Shown piece by piece: positions 47,468-50,058 of a DNA stretch of 50,058 nucleotides; the stretch's first letter is position 1, and each line of letters begins with the position of its first letter. The stretch spans positions 1 to 50,058 of the forward strand of contig CAJUGD010000027.1 in the NCBI GenBank assembly GCA_910586205.1, given 5' to 3'. Source of the DNA: an uncultured Lachnospiraceae bacterium (GTDB taxonomy: Bacteria > Bacillota > Clostridia > Lachnospirales > Lachnospiraceae). A program made the translations under genes and the position numbers. The notes below the pieces were generated by a model that made no database searches, was not told where the DNA came from, and worked only from the letters and a program-made list of their open reading frames with translations.

Positions 47468-49574
47468 ATGGAAAAAAATTCAGCCCAGGATGAAGCGGTC
47501 CGCACCCACAAAGGTCAGGTCCTTTTAATCAGCTGCCCCGGTTCCGGCAAAACCACAACCATGATCCGCCGGTTCCATTCCATGACAGAGGCCGGTATTC
47601 CCGCCTCATCCATTGTCATGGTAACTTTTACGGAAGCCGCCGCCAAGGAAATGAAAGGCCGTTATCGTAAAAGTTATGGGGAATGCGGTGCCTTATTCTG
47701 TACCATCCACTCCCTCTGCCTGAAAATTCTGTTCCAGGTATTGGGTAAGCCGCCCAGAATCCTGTCCCCCCAAGACCAGGCGTCCCTGATCCGCAGTTTC
47801 ATGAAGGATGCCAAAATACCTGCGGCCACTGCTCTCAAAGAGATCGTAAATGACATCAGTGTATTTAAAAACAGAACGCCTGAACATGATACGTTCTTTC
47901 CCTCACTTCTCTCTTCAGAGGAATTCTTACGATTATATTCCGTCTATGAAGAAAAGAAAAGTGAGGCAGATGTTATGGACTTTGACGACCTTCTTTTGCG
48001 CTGCCTGGACGTCTTAACGAAAAATATCAGGCTTCTGAAAAAATGCCGGCAGGCATACCAATACGTTATCTGCGATGAGAACCAGGACACGAACCATATC
48101 CAGAAAGAGATTCTTTACCTGCTTGCGGGAAAACAGGGAAATCTGTGTGTAGTTGGTGATGATGACCAGTCCATCTATACCTTATCGCACGGAGTGCGCC
48201 GGCCCGAAGGGCGTGCATTGCGGTATGCCCCGTGGGTATGGTTTCCGCGGCGCCAGTCCTGACATCATGCTGGACTTTAAAAAGGATTTTCCCGATGCCC
48301 ATGAAATCCGCATGGATATCAACTACCGCTCCCGCCTGGAAATCATTACTGCTGCGAAAAACCTGATTGAACATAACACACAACGGTTTTATAAAGATAT
48401 CCGTGCAGCCAGAGACGGAAACGGCCAGGTTATCTTTCATTCTTCCGCTGACAGACTGAAAGAAATTGAGTATCTGGCCAGGGAAATCTCACAGCTAAAA
48501 GCTTCCGGAATCCCGCTTTCATCCATTGCGGTACTGTCACGGACAAATCAGGAACTGGAGGACGTGGCCGCTGTGCTGGAAAGCAGCCATCTGGAATACC
48601 GTTCCCCTGAGCCTATCCAAGACATCTATGAACACTTTATCTTTACGGATATCATGGCATATTTAAACCTGATTGACGGGAATTTCCGGTCCGACTATCT
48701 GCTTCGGATTTTAAACAGGCCTGGACGCTATTTAAAGGAATCCGCGTTCCGGAATGTACAGAAATTTACAGAAACGGCATTGACAGACGCTGCTCTGTCA
48801 TGTACTTCCCAGTATCATTCCCCGGTTGACCATATCCTGAAGCTCTACAAAGATTTATGCAGTCTGAAAGGAAAAATCTTGCAGGAAAAAGTGTCCGGCA
48901 TTGCTAAACAGATTGGGTATCAAAAATATCTGACCGAATACGCCGGGTTTACCGGTCAGGATTCCTCCACTCTTCTGGAAAAATTGCATTACTATGTATC
49001 CGACTCGGAACGTTTCGCGGATCGTGACACATGGTATTTGGCCGCAGTATCACATATCCGCTGTCACCGCAGCCAAATGAGGGAGCAGACTGATCAGGGC
49101 GTAACCCTGTCTACTATGCACCGTTCCAAAGGACTTGAATGGGATATCGTGTTTATCATCAACTGCTGTGAAGGATATGCCCCTATCGCAAAAGCAGAAA
49201 AGAAGTCTGAACTGGAAGAAGAACGCAGGTTATTCTACGTGGCCATGACACGGGCACGGGAGAGACTGTATCTACTGAATCATACATCAAAGCCAGACTA
49301 TAAACATACCAGGACGCAAGTTAAACCTTCCGTCTTTCTTTCAGAAATAAAAGAGGGTGTCCAATGGCGGAATCATGAAAACGGAAAAACAGGAAACGAA
49401 CCGAAATTACAGAGAATAGAGATTGAAAAGGATTTTAAAGAGGGCAACCCCGCTTCTTTCCAGGAAGGGATGAACGTCCATCATAAATCCTTTGGGCCCG
49501 GAATTGTGATTCGGAAAACCTTGTCTTTTGTCACAATTCGTTTTGAGGGAAGTGATAAAATATTTTTTCTTTGA
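47468..49574 (+). pseudogene. UvrD/PcrA-like helicase interrupted by a 61-nt insert
   Basis: ATG at 47468 (AGAGGT about nine bases upstream). Walker A PGSGKTTT at 24-31; VTFTEAAAKEMKGR motif Ia; CDENQDTN Walker B at about 200; GDDDQSIY at 230-237. There the frame is broken: the family continues GFRGASPDI, which resumes after 61 extra bases (48179-48239) in another frame. Downstream motifs are intact (MDINYRSRLEI; TMHRSKGLEWDIVFI; EERRLFYVAMTRARERLYLL) and a PcrA-type tail ends at 49574. Without the insert the protein is 681 residues. As read, translation from 47468 stops at 48262. Either a dead gene, or translated by bypassing the insert (see finding). A CCATAATT box lies at 47421-47428. Confidence 0.9.
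48179..48239 (+). repeat. 61-nt GC-rich palindromic insert
   Basis: Flanked by TAT on both sides. Contains four tandem mini-hairpins: CGCAC-GGA-GUGCG, GCCC-GAA-GGGC, GCAU-N6-AUGC, CCC-CGU-GGG; its ends pair as AUACC / GGUAU. 61 is not a multiple of three. Confidence 0.85.
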
Positions 49575-49594
49575 AATGATAGAATACTAAGATA

Positions 49595-49629
49595 CTGTCT
49601 GCCTTCATACCTTATGGAGGCAGTTTTTT
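49595..49629 (+). terminator. Terminator of the helicase gene
   Basis: CTGCCTTCAT / ATGGAGGCAG hairpin followed by TTTTTT, 25 bases after the stop. Confidence 0.85.
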
Positions 49630-49722
49630 CTTGTTTTGGGCATTTATTACGAAATTCTTAATTTTTCACCGTCCTGCCATTTTTTCAAAAATTGCAAAAA
49701 ATTTTGGATGGGAAGCAGCATT

Positions 49723-49797
49723 TTCGGAGAAAAATTCGGAATTTCAAGGTGCAATTTTTCGGAAAGTCTTCGGAAAACCCCCTAAAAACTTTTCGGA
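49723..49797 (+). repeat. Five phased TTCGGA repeats (iteron-like)
   Basis: TTCGGA at 49723, 49735, 49758, 49769 and 49792, all on the plus strand; steps 12, 23, 11, 23, i.e. multiples of about 11.5 bases. Three copies read TTCGGAAA. Flanked by A/T tracts. Confidence 0.6.
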
Positions 49798-50058
49798 AAG
49801 CCGTATTATGTAAACAAAGACTCCTGAGGAAAAACCCCAGAAGCCCCATGTTTCCTAGCTTTTTTCAATTTTGCCAATTTTTCGATTCTTAATCTTCAAC
49901 GCTAACGATCTCTCTCTTGTTGTAAGAACTCCAAACCTTACAATTATTTTGAACAATTAACTAAAAATTTTTTTTAAATGAAAATCCATCTTATATAAAT
50001 TTATTACCTTAATCCGTGAAGCTTAATTATTGTTCCATGCTATAATCGCTCTGTTTAT
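49798..50058. other. AT-rich noncoding end of window
   Basis: No convincing gene on either strand. Holds an imperfect inverted repeat around 49820-49845 (ACTCCTGAGG...CCCCAGAAG) and long A/T tracts up to the edge (AATTTTTTTTAAATG). The combination with the TTCGGA repeats would suit an origin or an element boundary, but neither can be shown. Confidence 0.4.

Noticed and set aside
1..50058. CRISPR arrays, rRNA genes, integrase or VirB4/VirD4 genes
   Set aside because: None seen; no regularly spaced long direct repeats and no matching protein motifs in any frame.

Overview
The window looks like part of a large mobile element (conjugative element or plasmid-like) from a Gram-positive Firmicute of the Clostridia, probably Lachnospiraceae. 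The basis is strong AGGAGG-type ribosome sites, TTG/GTG starts, intrinsic terminators, moderate GC and clostridial accessory families (DUF3560, DUF5688, DUF3781, DpnD/PcfM, MobV relaxase, PAPS-reductase-like protein). This is inference: there is no rRNA and no taxonomically decisive core gene. No VirB4/VirD4-type transfer ATPase lies in the window, so self-transfer cannot be claimed.

Layout. 1-2.9 kb: truncated Rpn-type nuclease-like gene, a three-palindrome operator-like array, and a tightly overlapped leftward operon headed by a DUF3560 gene. 3.1-5.8 kb: leftward lipoprotein / small cytosolic protein / membrane-anchored exported protein. 5.9-7.1 kb: rightward SMI1/KNR4 immunity-type pair. 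7.2-7.8 kb: intact RelB/DinJ antitoxin beside a broken toxin. 7.9-10.2 kb: ParB-like protein and DUF5688 protein. 10.4-12.4 kb: rightward VOC, DUF3781 and unknown genes. 12.4-14 kb: divergent peptide deformylase and MobV relaxase. 14.2-22.5 kb: three long leftward genes for envelope or mating-surface proteins, including a double cell-wall hydrolase. 22.7-31 kb: unknown genes, an AT-rich island (DUF3800, truncated ATPase, second Rpn gene), RecJ and partners.

31.77-41.51 kb is one insertion. A 9,733-bp AT-rich IS1595-family cargo transposon with 22-bp inverted ends and an 8-bp target duplication sits inside a PAPS-reductase-like gene. Removing it and one duplication restores the reading frame exactly. 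Its cargo is a surface-protein set, a gene behind a highly structured leader RNA with a mini-ORF, small membrane proteins and an Mrr-like endonuclease. 41.9-47.3 kb continues the host element: PcfM-like and zinc-ribbon proteins, a frameshifted gene, a large 3' RNA structure, an XRE regulator, and a tRNA cluster (Lys-CUU, Lys-UUU, Gln-CUG, Gln-UUG) flanked by small basic ORFs. 47.5-49.6 kb: a UvrD/PcrA-like helicase interrupted in its most conserved motif by a 61-nt hairpin-rich insert. The right end holds phased TTCGGA repeats.

How the parts may work together (inference): ParB-like, MobV, RecJ and UvrD fit maintenance and DNA processing. The exported proteins and wall hydrolase fit cell-cell contact. 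The antitoxin, SMI1/KNR4, DUF3800, Rpn and Mrr genes fit an accessory defence and stability load. Several genes are broken (toxin, PAPS-reductase-like, helicase, ATPase, the 43-kb gene), so the element is partly decaying or was captured soon after insertions. The strongest candidates for something undescribed are the leader RNA at 38.41-38.72 kb, the 61-nt insert in the helicase, and the cargo transposon itself.
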